From assembly GCF_004916975.1 (NCBI RefSeq), contig NZ_STGQ01000001.1:3837674-3901673 (forward strand): 64,000 nt of DNA, given 5' to 3'. Positions 18,718-28,272 of the stretch are shown here, in pieces. The first letter of the stretch is position 1, and each line of letters begins with the position of its first letter. Under the pieces are notes generated by a model. That model saw nothing but the letters and a program-made list of their open reading frames with translations, ran no database searches and was not told where the DNA came from. A program made the translations under genes and the position numbers. The DNA is from Paenibacillus dokdonensis. GTDB taxonomy: Bacteria; Bacillota; Bacilli; Paenibacillales; Paenibacillaceae.

Positions 18718-20406
18718 ATGGCAGCTAATAAAATGCGTTCAGACATGATCAAAAAAGGCTTCGACCGCGCTCCGCACCGTAGTCTGCTGCGTGCAGCCGG
18801 CGTAAAAGAAGAGGATTTCGGCAAACCGTTTATCGCCGTATGTAACTCCTACATCGACATCGTTCCAGGACATGTCCATCTGCAGGAATTCGGTAAAATC
18901 GTGAAGGAAGCGATCCGCGAAGCTGGCGGCGTTCCTTTCGAATTCAACACCATCGGCGTTGATGATGGCATTGCAATGGGCCATATCGGTATGCGCTATT
19001 CCCTTCCAAGCCGCGAGATTATAGCGGATTCCCTGGAAACCGTCGTTTCCGCTCACTGGTTTGACGGAATGGTCTGCATTCCGAACTGCGACAAGATCAC
19101 TCCCGGCATGCTGATGGGCGCGCTGCGCGTGAACATTCCGACGATCTTCGTCAGCGGCGGACCGATGAAAGCCGGCGTAGACAGCAAAGGCCGCAAACTT
19201 TCCCTTACTTCCGTATTCGAAGGCGTTGGCGCCCACCAGGTTGGCAAAATCACCGACGATGAGCTGATGGAGCTCGAACAATACGGTTGTCCGACCTGCG
19301 GCTCCTGCTCCGGCATGTTTACGGCCAATTCCATGAACTGTCTCGCAGAGGCTCTTGGCCTTGCGATGCCGGGTAACGGAACCATTCTCGCCGTCGCTGA
19401 AGAGCGTAAAGAATTCGTTAAGCAATCAGCTCGCCAACTGATGGAACTCGTGAAAATGGACCTCAAACCGCGCGACATCGTCACCCGCGAATCGATCGAC
19501 AATGCTTTCGCGCTGGATATGGCCATGGGCGGATCCACTAACACTGTCCTGCATACCCTGGCACTTGCACAGGAAGCAGGCATCGACTATCCGCTGGAGC
19601 GGATTAACGAAGTCGCAAACCGCGTACCTCATATCTCGAAGCTTGCACCTGCTTCCGATTACTTCATCGAGGACGTTCATATTGCGGGCGGCGTTAGCGC
19701 CGTGTTGCACGAGCTTCTCAAAAAACCGGATGCATTGTTTGGCGATTGCATGACCGTAACCGGCAAAACGATCGCTGAGAACGTGGCCGGCTGTGAAATT
19801 CAAGACAAGAATGTCATTCATCCAATCGATCAGCCATACTCCGAGCGCGGTGGTCTGGCTGTATTGTACGGTAACCTGGCTCCGGAAGGTTCGATCATCA
19901 AAGTCGGTGCTGTTGATGCCTCGGTTGGCGGCTATCATAAAGGTCCAGCCATCTGCTTCGACTCCCAGGAGCAAGCTCTCGAAGGCATCGCGAACGGCAA
20001 AGTCAAGGAAGGCATGGTCGTTGTTATCCGTTATGAAGGTCCTAAGGGCGGACCGGGCATGCCGGAAATGCTGGCTCCAACTTCCCAGATCGTGGGCATG
20101 GGACTCGGCGCCAAAGTCGGCCTGATTACCGATGGACGTTTCTCCGGCGCATCCCGCGGCATCAGCATCGGCCATATTTCTCCGGAAGCTGCCGAAGGCG
20201 GACCGATCGCTTTCGTTCATGACGGAGACATCATCGAGCTTGACCTGAACAACCGGAAGATCGAACTGCTGGTGAGCGAAGAAGAAATGGCTTCCCGCCG
20301 TACCAACGAGTGGAAAGGCTTTGAGCCGAAAGTAAAAACCGGTTATCTTGCCCGTTATTCCAAGCTTGTAACCAACGCCAGCCAAGGCGGCATCTTAAAG
20401 ATCTAA
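18718..20406 (+). CDS. ilvD: Dihydroxy-acid dehydratase
   Basis: Fe-S dehydratase of branched-chain amino acid biosynthesis, converting 2,3-dihydroxy acids to 2-keto acids for Ile and Val. It is 562 residues, normal length. Cluster cysteines lie in CNSY, IPNCDK and [16 protein letters not shown]; the C-terminal DGRFSGAS is conserved. The ATG at 18718 has AGGGGGAAGAG upstream. It stands alone here, away from any ilvBHC-leu operon, and has its own strong terminator. No T-box antiterminator/terminator pair is seen in the 160-base leader. Confidence 0.97.
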   Translation: MAANKMRSDMIKKGFDRAPHRSLLRAAGVKEEDFGKPFIAVCNSYIDIVPGHVHLQEFGKIVKEAIREAGGVPFEFNTIGVDDGIAMGHIGMRYSLPSREIIADSLETVVSAHWFDGMVCIPNCDKITPGMLMGALRVNIPTIFVSGGPMKAGVDSKGRKLSLTSVFEGVGAHQVGKITDDELMELEQYGCPTCGSCSGMFTANSMNCLAEALGLAMPGNGTILAVAEERKEFVKQSARQLMELVKMDLKPRDIVTRESIDNAFALDMAMGGSTNTVLHTLALAQEAGIDYPLERINEVANRVPHISKLAPASDYFIEDVHIAGGVSAVLHELLKKPDALFGDCMTVTGKTIAENVAGCEIQDKNVIHPIDQPYSERGGLAVLYGNLAPEGSIIKVGAVDASVGGYHKGPAICFDSQEQALEGIANGKVKEGMVVVIRYEGPKGGPGMPEMLAPTSQIVGMGLGAKVGLITDGRFSGASRGISIGHISPEAAEGGPIAFVHDGDIIELDLNNRKIELLVSEEEMASRRTNEWKGFEPKVKTGYLARYSKLVTNASQGGILKI

Positions 20407-20426
20407 TATAATATCTTCTCACAAAA

Positions 20427-20465
20427 GGGGAGTACCGCTGGTGTTTCACACCAGTGGTACTCCCC
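20427..20465 (+). terminator. ilvD terminator
   Basis: A 17-bp stem (GGGGAGTACCGCTGGTG and partner, one G-T pair) with a 5-base loop, followed by TTCTT. Confidence 0.85.
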
Positions 20466-20605
20466 TTCTTCATGTCTGCATATAAAAAAGATGCCACCAA
20501 TCCGAAGATAAATCCACTTTCGGAGCACCTCTTGTTATGAAACTGATTACAAAGACAATCGAAGTTGACTGCATTCGAATAACCCTATTTCAGCGATCGT
20601 TATGT

Positions 20606-20971
20606 TTATTTCCCAACTAAAACAAAAACATTGCCATCGGGAGCTTGCATAATAGCGACATGCCCTGATTCCGTCTCAAATGGCAAGCCAATCCACTCGA
20701 TCTCTTCATGCTTGCTCAATTCGTTATATGTTTCCTGTACGTCATCAACAAGGATTTCAATTTCGGTAGACTGATTCTGAGGATGGTTGCTGAGAACGAG
20801 TTCCGAGCTGTTAAGTTCCGGGAATACCAATCCAACCAGCGTCCATATAAACCCACTATCCAGAACTCGTTCAATTCTCCAGTTCTCTTTTAGCCCCATG
20901 ATGGTATAGAATGCCAAAGATTTATCGATATCCTTGGTATGAATACATACGCATTCCAGCTTCTTAAACAT
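20606..20971 (-). CDS. VOC (glyoxalase/bleomycin-resistance-like) family protein
   Basis: 121 residues with two beta-alpha-beta-beta-beta modules of the vicinal-oxygen-chelate fold (CVCIHTKDIDKSLAFYTIMGL, then IEILVDDVQETYNELSKH). The C-terminal MQAPDGNVFVLVGK is typical of the family. AGGAGGGG lies eight bases before the ATG. Metal ligands cannot be assigned with confidence, and the substrate is unknown; such proteins include small-molecule-binding and resistance proteins. Confidence 0.75.
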   Translation of the reverse strand: MFKKLECVCIHTKDIDKSLAFYTIMGLKENWRIERVLDSGFIWTLVGLVFPELNSSELVLSNHPQNQSTEIEILVDDVQETYNELSKHEEIEWIGLPFETESGHVAIMQAPDGNVFVLVGK

Positions 20972-21098
20972 CGGAAGATCCCCTCCTCACTATATCAGAA
21001 CAAATGTTCCTATAAGCATATATTATTCTATTTATAGTGGGAATGCAAGTATTTATTTCTAGAAAATAGAAAATTCAGTTCAAGAGAATACATATAAA

Positions 21099-21131
21099 AG
21101 AGCCCCGCAAGCATTTGGCTTGCGGAGCTCT
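21099..21131 (-). terminator. Terminator of the polysaccharide deacetylase gene
   Basis: AGAGCCCCGCAAGC pairs with GCTTGCGGAGCTCT (one mismatch) around a 5-base loop, with a TTTTAT tail on the minus strand. Confidence 0.82.
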
Positions 21132-21145
21132 TATTTTATAATGGA

Positions 21146-22564
21146 TTAGATGGCGGGTGTTGAACTTTCAAGTCCTTGTGCCGAGGCACTCAAGCTGAGT
21201 TCATTGTTGTCATTCGTTTGTTCCGGTTGATTCCCTCTTTCGCGTTTCATTTCATGATGAGGGCGGTGGGATCCATTTTCAGCATACCGTTCCATTAAGA
21301 CGCTAATAGGCATTAAGATCATTTTAGGAATCAACCGTTGCGTATGTTCCTTAAGACGAGACTGTCCAGACGGATGAATGACGCTTAATAAAAATTTCAA
21401 ATAAAGCTGTGATGATCTTGCAAAAAGCCCGTCCTTCAAATCAAGAACCTGAAATCCGAACTGTTGTGGTCCGCGGTTTACCATGGTGACACCATACAGA
21501 GCTTTGGCATTCTTCGCATTTGCGATCCCCATCACTTGATGCGCCAAAACCGGCAGCTCCTTCTCCATAGAACGAATCATTTGTATAGCCAAATGCACCG
21601 TCGAGCGCGACCTGATTCCAAAGCGGAAAAGCTTCTCATTATCAAAATGCAGTTCTACGACTTTATCGCCCTTTTGAAGCAGCTCCCCATCATCCAACTC
21701 AACGGTCTGGCCACTGTATTTACGCAGCCGGTAATGGAGCAAGGGATCATGGGGATTAACCGTTTTAAGCCGGAACACTTTGTGAAAAATGGTTTCCCAA
21801 ATCAGCCATAGCTTGACGACAGCAAGTTTGCCGCGGGAAAGCTTCTTTTCAGGAGCATTTTCCTTGGCCTTAATCATTTCGTCAATCCGGATACTCTTCA
21901 ACCCGCGTTGTTCTGCTTCTTGAAGCACCCGTTCTAGAGCAATCAGCATCTGCTGTGGAGCATCGGGATTTGCACCCGCCGTCGTGCCGCAATCATGAAG
22001 CAAAAGTACCTCTCCCGGCTGAAGCTTGTTCAGAATCCGCTCCGTTAACCGATCCGCGCCGATTCTTTCTCTCCAATCCCCAAACATGGCGGACCAAAGC
22101 ACAATTTTAAACTTGCCACCGCGTTTCTTCAAATCGAAGAGATTGACGATTCCCCACGGCGGACGGTAATACGACGTACGCTCTCCGGTGATGGAGTGAA
22201 TAATCTTATCCGTCTTCATAATTTGCTTCGTCACGGTCGCTGGCCGCATCAGCCAATTCGATTTGTGAATGTAATTATGAATACCGATAAGATGACCTTC
22301 ATCATGCATTCGTTTTACGAGCTCCGGATTGTTCTCAGCATGTGATCCAACGACGAAAAAGGTCGCCTTTGCATCATACTTCTTCAATAAATCAAGCAGC
22401 TTGGGCGTATACACCGCGTCAGGCCCGTCATCAAAGGTCAGCGCATATTCATGCTCACCGCTACCTTTCCGGAATACGCGGAACCCGAAAATACGGGTGA
22501 TGAGTCCGGGGATAAACGCATAAAAAGATGAAATATAAAACAACCAAAGCAGCAAAGTCTGCAT
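21146..22564 (-). CDS. Polysaccharide deacetylase with YkoP-like C-terminal domain
   Basis: 472 residues. An N-terminal hydrophobic segment (about 2-26) anchors or exports it. The NodB domain (about 38-235) carries TFDDGPD (43-49), the metal-binding His pair H96 and H100 in HNYIHKS, and RPPWG (134-138). A second region (about 255-430; HYRLRKYSGQTVELDDG, GITMVNRGPQQFGF) resembles B. subtilis YkoP. A polar, low-complexity tail ends the protein. It is predicted to de-N-acetylate a cell-wall or surface polymer outside the membrane. The fused second domain is of unknown function. Confidence 0.86.
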   Translation of the reverse strand: MQTLLLWLFYISSFYAFIPGLITRIFGFRVFRKGSGEHEYALTFDDGPDAVYTPKLLDLLKKYDAKATFFVVGSHAENNPELVKRMHDEGHLIGIHNYIHKSNWLMRPATVTKQIMKTDKIIHSITGERTSYYRPPWGIVNLFDLKKRGGKFKIVLWSAMFGDWRERIGADRLTERILNKLQPGEVLLLHDCGTTAGANPDAPQQMLIALERVLQEAEQRGLKSIRIDEMIKAKENAPEKKLSRGKLAVVKLWLIWETIFHKVFRLKTVNPHDPLLHYRLRKYSGQTVELDDGELLQKGDKVVELHFDNEKLFRFGIRSRSTVHLAIQMIRSMEKELPVLAHQVMGIANAKNAKALYGVTMVNRGPQQFGFQVLDLKDGLFARSSQLYLKFLLSVIHPSGQSRLKEHTQRLIPKMILMPISVLMERYAENGSHRPHHEMKRERGNQPEQTNDNNELSLSASAQGLESSTPAI

Positions 22565-22813
22565 GTCATAATCCCCACTTTTCTCTGATTGACTTTGACT
22601 TGCCGAAAGGCAGGTTACTCTATAGAATGAACTAAGAGCGGAAGGCTGTTACCAGTATAGGAAACCCGTCTCATTTCTGCATAAAAAATCAAACGTTCGA
22701 TGAAAAATATAAAGACGCTATCTTTTATTTTATCACAGCCATTCGCGAAATAGGCGTTTTTTTATAAATTTAGTTATGCTTAAAATACAAACATTAAGGA
22801 GTGACGTCCGTAC

Positions 22814-23968
22814 ATGCTTCCACTGTACAAAAAATACTGGAGGACCTTTATAGACATCGGGATGATTGTGCTGACCGTCTTGTTGATTATGTACGTGTTC
22901 AGCAAGCTTTACCAGATCGCAGCCCCCGTCTTTTTGTCCTTTCTCGTCTTTTTCATGATTGAGCCCCTTGCCAAATTCCTTCACCGGCGAGGACTCCCTA
23001 AGACACTCGCCGCAGCCATTTCGGTCCTGTTGTTTGTGCTTGTCATTCTGGGCATCCTGTTTGGCATCGGGTTGATTGTGGTCTCCCAGATAGCCCAGGT
23101 CCAAGATAATTTGCCCCAATACACACAAATGATCCAATCGGCATTTACCAAAACAACTGCATTTCTCCAGCATAAAATCGAAGCTCTGCCTCCGAACATT
23201 ACTGATAAGATGAATGAAAACTTCAAAAATTTCACTGATTACGCGACCGGATGGGCCACCAGCTTCTTAAAGTATATGGTATCCTTGTTCAGCTCGTTCT
23301 CATCATTTATGGCTAATTTTGGCGTAGCGATTATTCTTGCCTTATTCCTCAGTACTGAAATTGGCGGATGGCGCAAAATTGTCAAGGACAAGTCCCCTAA
23401 AACCCTGAAAAATGCTTATACGTTCCTGACAACCTACGTTCTAAAAGCCATCGGTTCATACATAAAAGCCCAAATGATCATGGTGTTGATAACCTTGGTC
23501 CTGATTTACATAGGTCTTCTGATTCTGCGTACTGGCAACGAGTTGTCACTGGCACTGGTATGTGCGGTTTTTGATATTCTGCCTTTAGTCGGTGTACCGG
23601 TCATCCTTATTCCATGGATCGTTTACCTTTTCATTGTCGGAAATATCAGCCTTGCCATCGGACTTTGCGTTTTGCTCGTCGTTGTCCTGCTGACACGGCA
23701 GTTGCTGGAGCCAAGAATTACCGGTAATTCCATTGGTATCTCCTCTGCCTTTCTCATGCTGTCGTTCATGATTATCTCACTTTCCATCTTCGGCGTTGCC
23801 GGCCTGATCCTGTCACCGGTACTGCTCATCTTGCTGAAAGAGCTTTTGCAGCAGGGGTATTTGCAGCGCTGGATTCGACTGCCGCAGGAAGAGTTTGATG
23901 TTTCCCCGTTTGATATGGCCGCAAAAGCACCGGAACCTACGATTTCTGAGAAGCAAGCAGATTCATAA
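22814..23968 (+). CDS. PerM/AI-2E family membrane protein
   Basis: 384 residues, about seven to eight transmembrane segments, with a central soluble stretch of about 90 residues between the N-terminal and C-terminal membrane blocks. The PerM signatures LVGVPVILIPWIVYLF and EPRITGNSIGIS are visible. AAGGAGTG lies ten bases before the ATG. Although the family name refers to autoinducer-2 export, Bacillales members such as YtvI/YubA/YrrI have varied or unknown cargo, so no AI-2 role is claimed. Its last 32 bases overlap the end of the convergent penicillin-binding protein gene. Confidence 0.85.
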   Translation: MLPLYKKYWRTFIDIGMIVLTVLLIMYVFSKLYQIAAPVFLSFLVFFMIEPLAKFLHRRGLPKTLAAAISVLLFVLVILGILFGIGLIVVSQIAQVQDNLPQYTQMIQSAFTKTTAFLQHKIEALPPNITDKMNENFKNFTDYATGWATSFLKYMVSLFSSFSSFMANFGVAIILALFLSTEIGGWRKIVKDKSPKTLKNAYTFLTTYVLKAIGSYIKAQMIMVLITLVLIYIGLLILRTGNELSLALVCAVFDILPLVGVPVILIPWIVYLFIVGNISLAIGLCVLLVVVLLTRQLLEPRITGNSIGISSAFLMLSFMIISLSIFGVAGLILSPVLLILLKELLQQGYLQRWIRLPQEEFDVSPFDMAAKAPEPTISEKQADS

Positions 23969-25712
23969 TCTCACCGAATAAGGCTGTAGCCTGATTACTG
24001 CCTCCGGTCGGCATATTTTGGAACAGGACGGCTGCAGCGTATTTCGGCCGATCAACAGGCCCATACCCGATGAACCACTGGTTGTTACGCTGCCGCCCCT
24101 GAACCGTAACCTGCGCCGTGCCTGATTTTCCTGCCAGCCTCCACCTCGCTTTCAGCAGCGATTTACCTGTCCCATCTGTAACGACCTTCTCCATCCAGCT
24201 GCTTACCAGCCGGGCCGTTTCTGGCCGTATGCTTCCCGCTCCTGAAGGGGATAGATGCGGCTTGAATTCTTTCATGACCTGTCCATTCGCATAAACAAGG
24301 CTCTCCAGAATACGTGGTGCCCGAACCTGTCCCCCATGTAAAAGCGTGACCACCAAATTTGCTGCCTGCAAAGGGGTTACACGTACATCCCTTTGCCCGA
24401 TCCCGGACTGGGCTCTTGTGCCTCCATCGAGCGTAGAGGCTTCACTCGAATAAATGGTTCCCGCTTCCTCATGATCCAATGGCTGCAGCAATGGCATCCC
24501 TGCCATATTCTTCGCTTCCCACCCGACGGTACGGCCAAGCCCTAGCCTGCTGGCTGTGATCTCCAGCTCTTCCCCTGACAGACGTTCCGACAGCTGAGCA
24601 AATACAATGTTGCAGGATTCGGCGAAAGCCTGTTCCAATGTGAGAGATCCATGTCCCGAGGGTTTCCAGCAGGATAATCCATATTTGCCGTAATCGCCTG
24701 AGCAATAGAATGATTCGTCTGTGGATGTCACTCCTGCTTCCAGCGCCGCCGCAGCCACCACGGTTTTGAAAATAGAGCCCGGAGCAGCTGCCTGTACCGC
24801 CCTGTTGTTCCAGGCACCGAGTTCAGGATGGATATCGAGCGGATTATAAAAAGGCCTTGATACCATAGCCAACACATCCGCATTGCTCGCATCCAGGAGT
24901 ATAACAGCCCCTTCATTCATCCCCGCCTTCTGCGTCAGCGCTTCGATTTGTTGCTGAAGAGAGAGATCAATGGTTGTATGAAGCCGAAGCGGATAATACG
25001 GATTGTTAGGTGACTTTAATTGGATGCCCGTGCCGGGAATCGAGCGGTTTGTACCATCAACGGAATAGTAGGCGGTCGTGGGACCTATGCCGCGCAGCAG
25101 CGGCTCCAGCGTCTTCTCAAGACCGGAAGCACCTTCTTTGAATGCAAAGCCGGTATGCGGCATATGCTTTTGACCGGATAGCTCTGATAAGTGACCGAGC
25201 CACTGCATACCACTTTGCTTGTTTACATACCTTTGAGTGTAAGGAAGCACTTCTATGCCGCTAACCTTCAGTGCGGAGATATGCTCGGCCTGGCTTTGAT
25301 TTAGCGCCTGTGGTGTGTTTTTAAGTACTCCCTGCCAAAAAACAGGCACACTGAGCTTATCCCAAATATTCGTAAGCTTCGCCGTATCGGTACCCAGAGC
25401 AGCGGCGACCAAGTCCATGCTGCCATCTTTATTGCTTAAAGACTTTTTATCTATTGGAAATAGGACGGCAGCAGAGACGGTTTCACCTGTAATGGGCTTC
25501 CCCTGCCGGTCATAAATATTCCCCCTGCCGGAATCCAGCACGACTCCACGCTCGCGTTGGAAGACCGACATTTCCTGCAGTGTATATACGCTGTCCGGCA
25601 GCTTGGAGGTACGGGATATGAGCTGAATATAAGCCAATCTCAATATGAGAACGACCAGAATACCTGTCAGAATGACCAGTGCATAGAAGACACGCTGTTT
25701 CTGTTTAAACAT
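23937..25712 (-). CDS. Penicillin-binding transpeptidase (PBP2/FtsI class B type)
   Basis: Class B penicillin-binding protein of 591 residues that crosslinks peptidoglycan. One N-terminal membrane anchor (about 8-30) is followed by a dimerisation/pedestal domain (about 50-240). The transpeptidase domain has S313-I-F-K316, S366-C-N and K529-S-G-T. The ATG at 25712 is favoured, with an AAAGGGGA site slightly far upstream; in-frame codons before it lack a site. It is shorter than FtsI/PBP2b and has no PASTA domains. The precise role (elongation, division or sporulation) is not evident. Its 3' end overlaps the convergent PerM gene. Confidence 0.88.
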   Translation of the reverse strand: MFKQKQRVFYALVILTGILVVLILRLAYIQLISRTSKLPDSVYTLQEMSVFQRERGVVLDSGRGNIYDRQGKPITGETVSAAVLFPIDKKSLSNKDGSMDLVAAALGTDTAKLTNIWDKLSVPVFWQGVLKNTPQALNQSQAEHISALKVSGIEVLPYTQRYVNKQSGMQWLGHLSELSGQKHMPHTGFAFKEGASGLEKTLEPLLRGIGPTTAYYSVDGTNRSIPGTGIQLKSPNNPYYPLRLHTTIDLSLQQQIEALTQKAGMNEGAVILLDASNADVLAMVSRPFYNPLDIHPELGAWNNRAVQAAAPGSIFKTVVAAAALEAGVTSTDESFYCSGDYGKYGLSCWKPSGHGSLTLEQAFAESCNIVFAQLSERLSGEELEITASRLGLGRTVGWEAKNMAGMPLLQPLDHEEAGTIYSSEASTLDGGTRAQSGIGQRDVRVTPLQAANLVVTLLHGGQVRAPRILESLVYANGQVMKEFKPHLSPSGAGSIRPETARLVSSWMEKVVTDGTGKSLLKARWRLAGKSGTAQVTVQGRQRNNQWFIGYGPVDRPKYAAAVLFQNMPTGGSNQATALFGEIMNLLASQKS

Positions 25713-25808
25713 GACAAATACACCGTCCCCTTTTTCGACGTTTTTTCCATTATGTCCTATTCTGAAGGCTTCCAATCGGACCAATGCCGTGTACCGCTGC
25801 AGACAGCA

Positions 25809-25848
25809 AAAGGCTGTCCTTAAGGTCAGTAACCTTCGAGGACAGCCT
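25809..25848 (-). terminator. Terminator of the chemoreceptor gene
   Basis: AGGCTGTCCT pairs perfectly with AGGACAGCCT, with an inner AAGGT/ACCTT helix. A TTTT run follows on the minus strand, 40 bases past the chemoreceptor stop. Confidence 0.82.
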
Positions 25849-25887
25849 CTTAGCTGTAATTTCCAAATACTCTTCGAAATATTCTTC

Positions 25888-28065
25888 TTATACCGTGAAT
25901 CGTGAAAGTGTTTCCTTCAGTTCACTGGACACATTCTCGAGTTTGCCCGATAACTGTACCAGCTGGCTGCCGATGCTTTGCTGCTCATTACTGAGCGAAG
26001 CAACCTCTTCGGATGTTGCGGAGGACTCTTCGGCTACCGCACTGACATTGCTCATGGCATCAGACAGAACTTCTTGCGAGTGATTCAATGTCTCGATCGA
26101 TTGCGTCACGGAATCCAGGCGCTGTGTGAAATCAGCCATCTGCTCCTGTACAGAAACAAAGATATCATTCGTCTCTTTAACCGAATCCATTTGCTGCTGG
26201 AATAAAGGATTCGCTTCCTGTAAAGCCACAACCGTTTCATTCATTTCACTCATGATTTTCTCTGTGATTTGGCCAACCATATCAATCGATTGTCTGGACT
26301 GGTCTGCCAATTGGCGGATCTCGTCAGCGACCACCATAAATCCTCTGCCCGCGGCACCCGCACGTGCTGCTTCAATCGTTGCGTTAAGTGACAGAATATT
26401 CGTTTGCTTCGTGAGATTCTGCAATACCTCAAGGACTTTATTAACAGACATTGTCGTTTGCTTCAGGTTGTCCACTTTATGCATCAGAGAACGCGTCATG
26501 TCTTCCGTCTGATGCGTCTTATCCATCAAACTGCTCAAGTGCTTCGTACCCAGCTCGCTGGATTGCTCGACATGGTGGGCTGCACTGCCCATCTCTTCAT
26601 TAGCCGTCACCACAAGCTGCATTTGACGCGAAATGTTATCCGTCAGCTCGTTGCCGCGCTCCGCCTCAGTAGCCAGGCTGCTCGCGCCATTGGCAATTTC
26701 CTCTGTTGCTATAGCAATTTCTCTCGCAGAGAGAGCTGTCTTTTTCGATGCATCCGTCAGCTCACTCGCCGTTTCGAGAACAGCTTGAGCAGTTGTGCTC
26801 GTCTGCTGTACGAGCTTCGTGATTTGATCCATCATCAGGTTGAAGCTTATGCCCAGCTCACCAATTTCATCGGAGGATTTATGATTTGTCCGCACTTTAA
26901 GATTTCCTTTTGAACCTTCGATCATAAGATCCTTAAGCTGGCTTAACGGTCTTGCGATCAAACGGATCATCCACCATCCAATGAGGATGGCGATAATGAC
27001 TACGACCAATACAAATCCTAGGGTCAAGAACAGGATGCCTTGAGCATCCTTCACTAGCAGTTCCGTTGGAATTGTACCTACCAGCTTCCAACCGTTCGTT
27101 TCCAAGGTGTTATATACGGCCAGGATACTATGACGCTGAGTATCCTCCGTATAAAAACTGTTAGCCGCGTCTTTCTGATCTTTCATAAAATTAAAGTTCG
27201 TTGCAGCTCCTGCTTCATCGTCTTGATTGGAACCAGCCACTTTGTTATCGGTAGAGATTAACTGCAGCTTGCTGCCGGTGCCCAAATTGATGGCCTTCAG
27301 TTGATCCTCAATCAGAGCTGTTTTCAGTTCTATAACGATCACATAGGATTGTCCTCCGCGAGTTAAGCTTTGCAGAGGGCGGACCAGTTTGAAGTTTTCC
27401 CCTCCATCCTTGCCCTTTTCCGATGTAACCCAATAGGGTCTACTCTGGCTCTGAGCTTGCTTGAACCATACTTCATCCCGAATCGTACTCATGTCACTGC
27501 CGCCGCTACCAGCCATAATCGGATTCTGTCCGTCTTTCGGCGGAACAAGATAGATGGCTTTAATCGTACTGTTGCTGTTAATCTGATTGCTCAGCTTTTT
27601 GCTGATCTTATCATTCAAAACGAACATATCATATGCACTCATCTCTGATGAGGACATATCATCAATCAATGATTGTGTTTCCGGATCAAAAAAGATTTGC
27701 AGTGAAATATCCTCGTACTGCTTCAGAATAATATCAAGCTTCTGTGATGTTTGAATCATGGTTTGTTTGTTCGCAGAAGCAGCATTATTCTTAATGGTGC
27801 TTTTCGCCTTGCTGTATGACGTTAGGCCTAGAATCAATACAAAAGATACAATCGCTATAAAAAAGATCAAAAACAGCTTAACACCGACTGATTTTGCAGG
27901 ATTGAATTTCTCTATCCGGGAACCCGCATTCCGCAAATTGAATTTCACTTTTTTTGCATCAGCCTGACCCGTAGCAGTTATCCCTTCCTGCTGCTCTTTC
28001 TTCCGCTGTTTCCCCCAACGGCTTTTCTTGCCTTCTTCAAGTTCCTTCTTCTGAACCTCTCCCAT
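25888..28065 (-). CDS. Methyl-accepting chemotaxis protein
   Basis: 725 residues. A long charged cytoplasmic N-tail (about 1-55) precedes TM1 (about 61-82). A Cache-type extracellular sensor follows, containing YWVTSEKGKDGG, then TM2 near residue 350. HAMP and the methyl-accepting helical hairpin with tip EEIRQLADQS end the protein. The ATG at 28065 has AGGTG upstream; the longer frame begins in a region without a good site. The lysine/glutamate-rich N-tail is unusually long for a chemoreceptor. The ligand is unknown; dCache sensors often bind amino acids or organic acids. Confidence 0.9.
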   Translation of the reverse strand: MGEVQKKELEEGKKSRWGKQRKKEQQEGITATGQADAKKVKFNLRNAGSRIEKFNPAKSVGVKLFLIFFIAIVSFVLILGLTSYSKAKSTIKNNAASANKQTMIQTSQKLDIILKQYEDISLQIFFDPETQSLIDDMSSSEMSAYDMFVLNDKISKKLSNQINSNSTIKAIYLVPPKDGQNPIMAGSGGSDMSTIRDEVWFKQAQSQSRPYWVTSEKGKDGGENFKLVRPLQSLTRGGQSYVIVIELKTALIEDQLKAINLGTGSKLQLISTDNKVAGSNQDDEAGAATNFNFMKDQKDAANSFYTEDTQRHSILAVYNTLETNGWKLVGTIPTELLVKDAQGILFLTLGFVLVVVIIAILIGWWMIRLIARPLSQLKDLMIEGSKGNLKVRTNHKSSDEIGELGISFNLMMDQITKLVQQTSTTAQAVLETASELTDASKKTALSAREIAIATEEIANGASSLATEAERGNELTDNISRQMQLVVTANEEMGSAAHHVEQSSELGTKHLSSLMDKTHQTEDMTRSLMHKVDNLKQTTMSVNKVLEVLQNLTKQTNILSLNATIEAARAGAAGRGFMVVADEIRQLADQSRQSIDMVGQITEKIMSEMNETVVALQEANPLFQQQMDSVKETNDIFVSVQEQMADFTQRLDSVTQSIETLNHSQEVLSDAMSNVSAVAEESSATSEEVASLSNEQQSIGSQLVQLSGKLENVSSELKETLSRFTV

Positions 28066-28222
28066 TTCCTCACCTACCACTTTAATTTCTTGCCTCACGT
28101 AATATGTAAGCAATACCTACTTTATTCTTCGACATTTTCCACCATTATCCTTTGGTTTTTCGGAAAATTCTTTATAACTATTTTCCTAATACGAATGGTC
28201 CATACGTTCTTGCATGAAAAAA

Positions 28223-28247
28223 ACCGCTGTACACAAGGAGTCAGCGG
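28223..28247 (-). terminator. Terminator after trhP2
   Basis: CCGCTG pairs with CAGCGG around a 12-base loop, followed by seven T on the minus strand, shortly after the trhP2 stop. Confidence 0.75.
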
Positions 28248-28272
28248 CCTAAAATTTATTTTCTGGGACTTG

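Noticed and set aside
19426..20385. 319-codon minus-strand frame within ilvD
   Set aside because: Mirror frame of a highly conserved gene; product has no recognisable fold and no start signal.
22814..23968. Reading the PerM-type proteins (also 36275-37342) as autoinducer-2 exporters
   Set aside because: The family name is historical; there are no luxS/lsr genes nearby and family members have other cargo.
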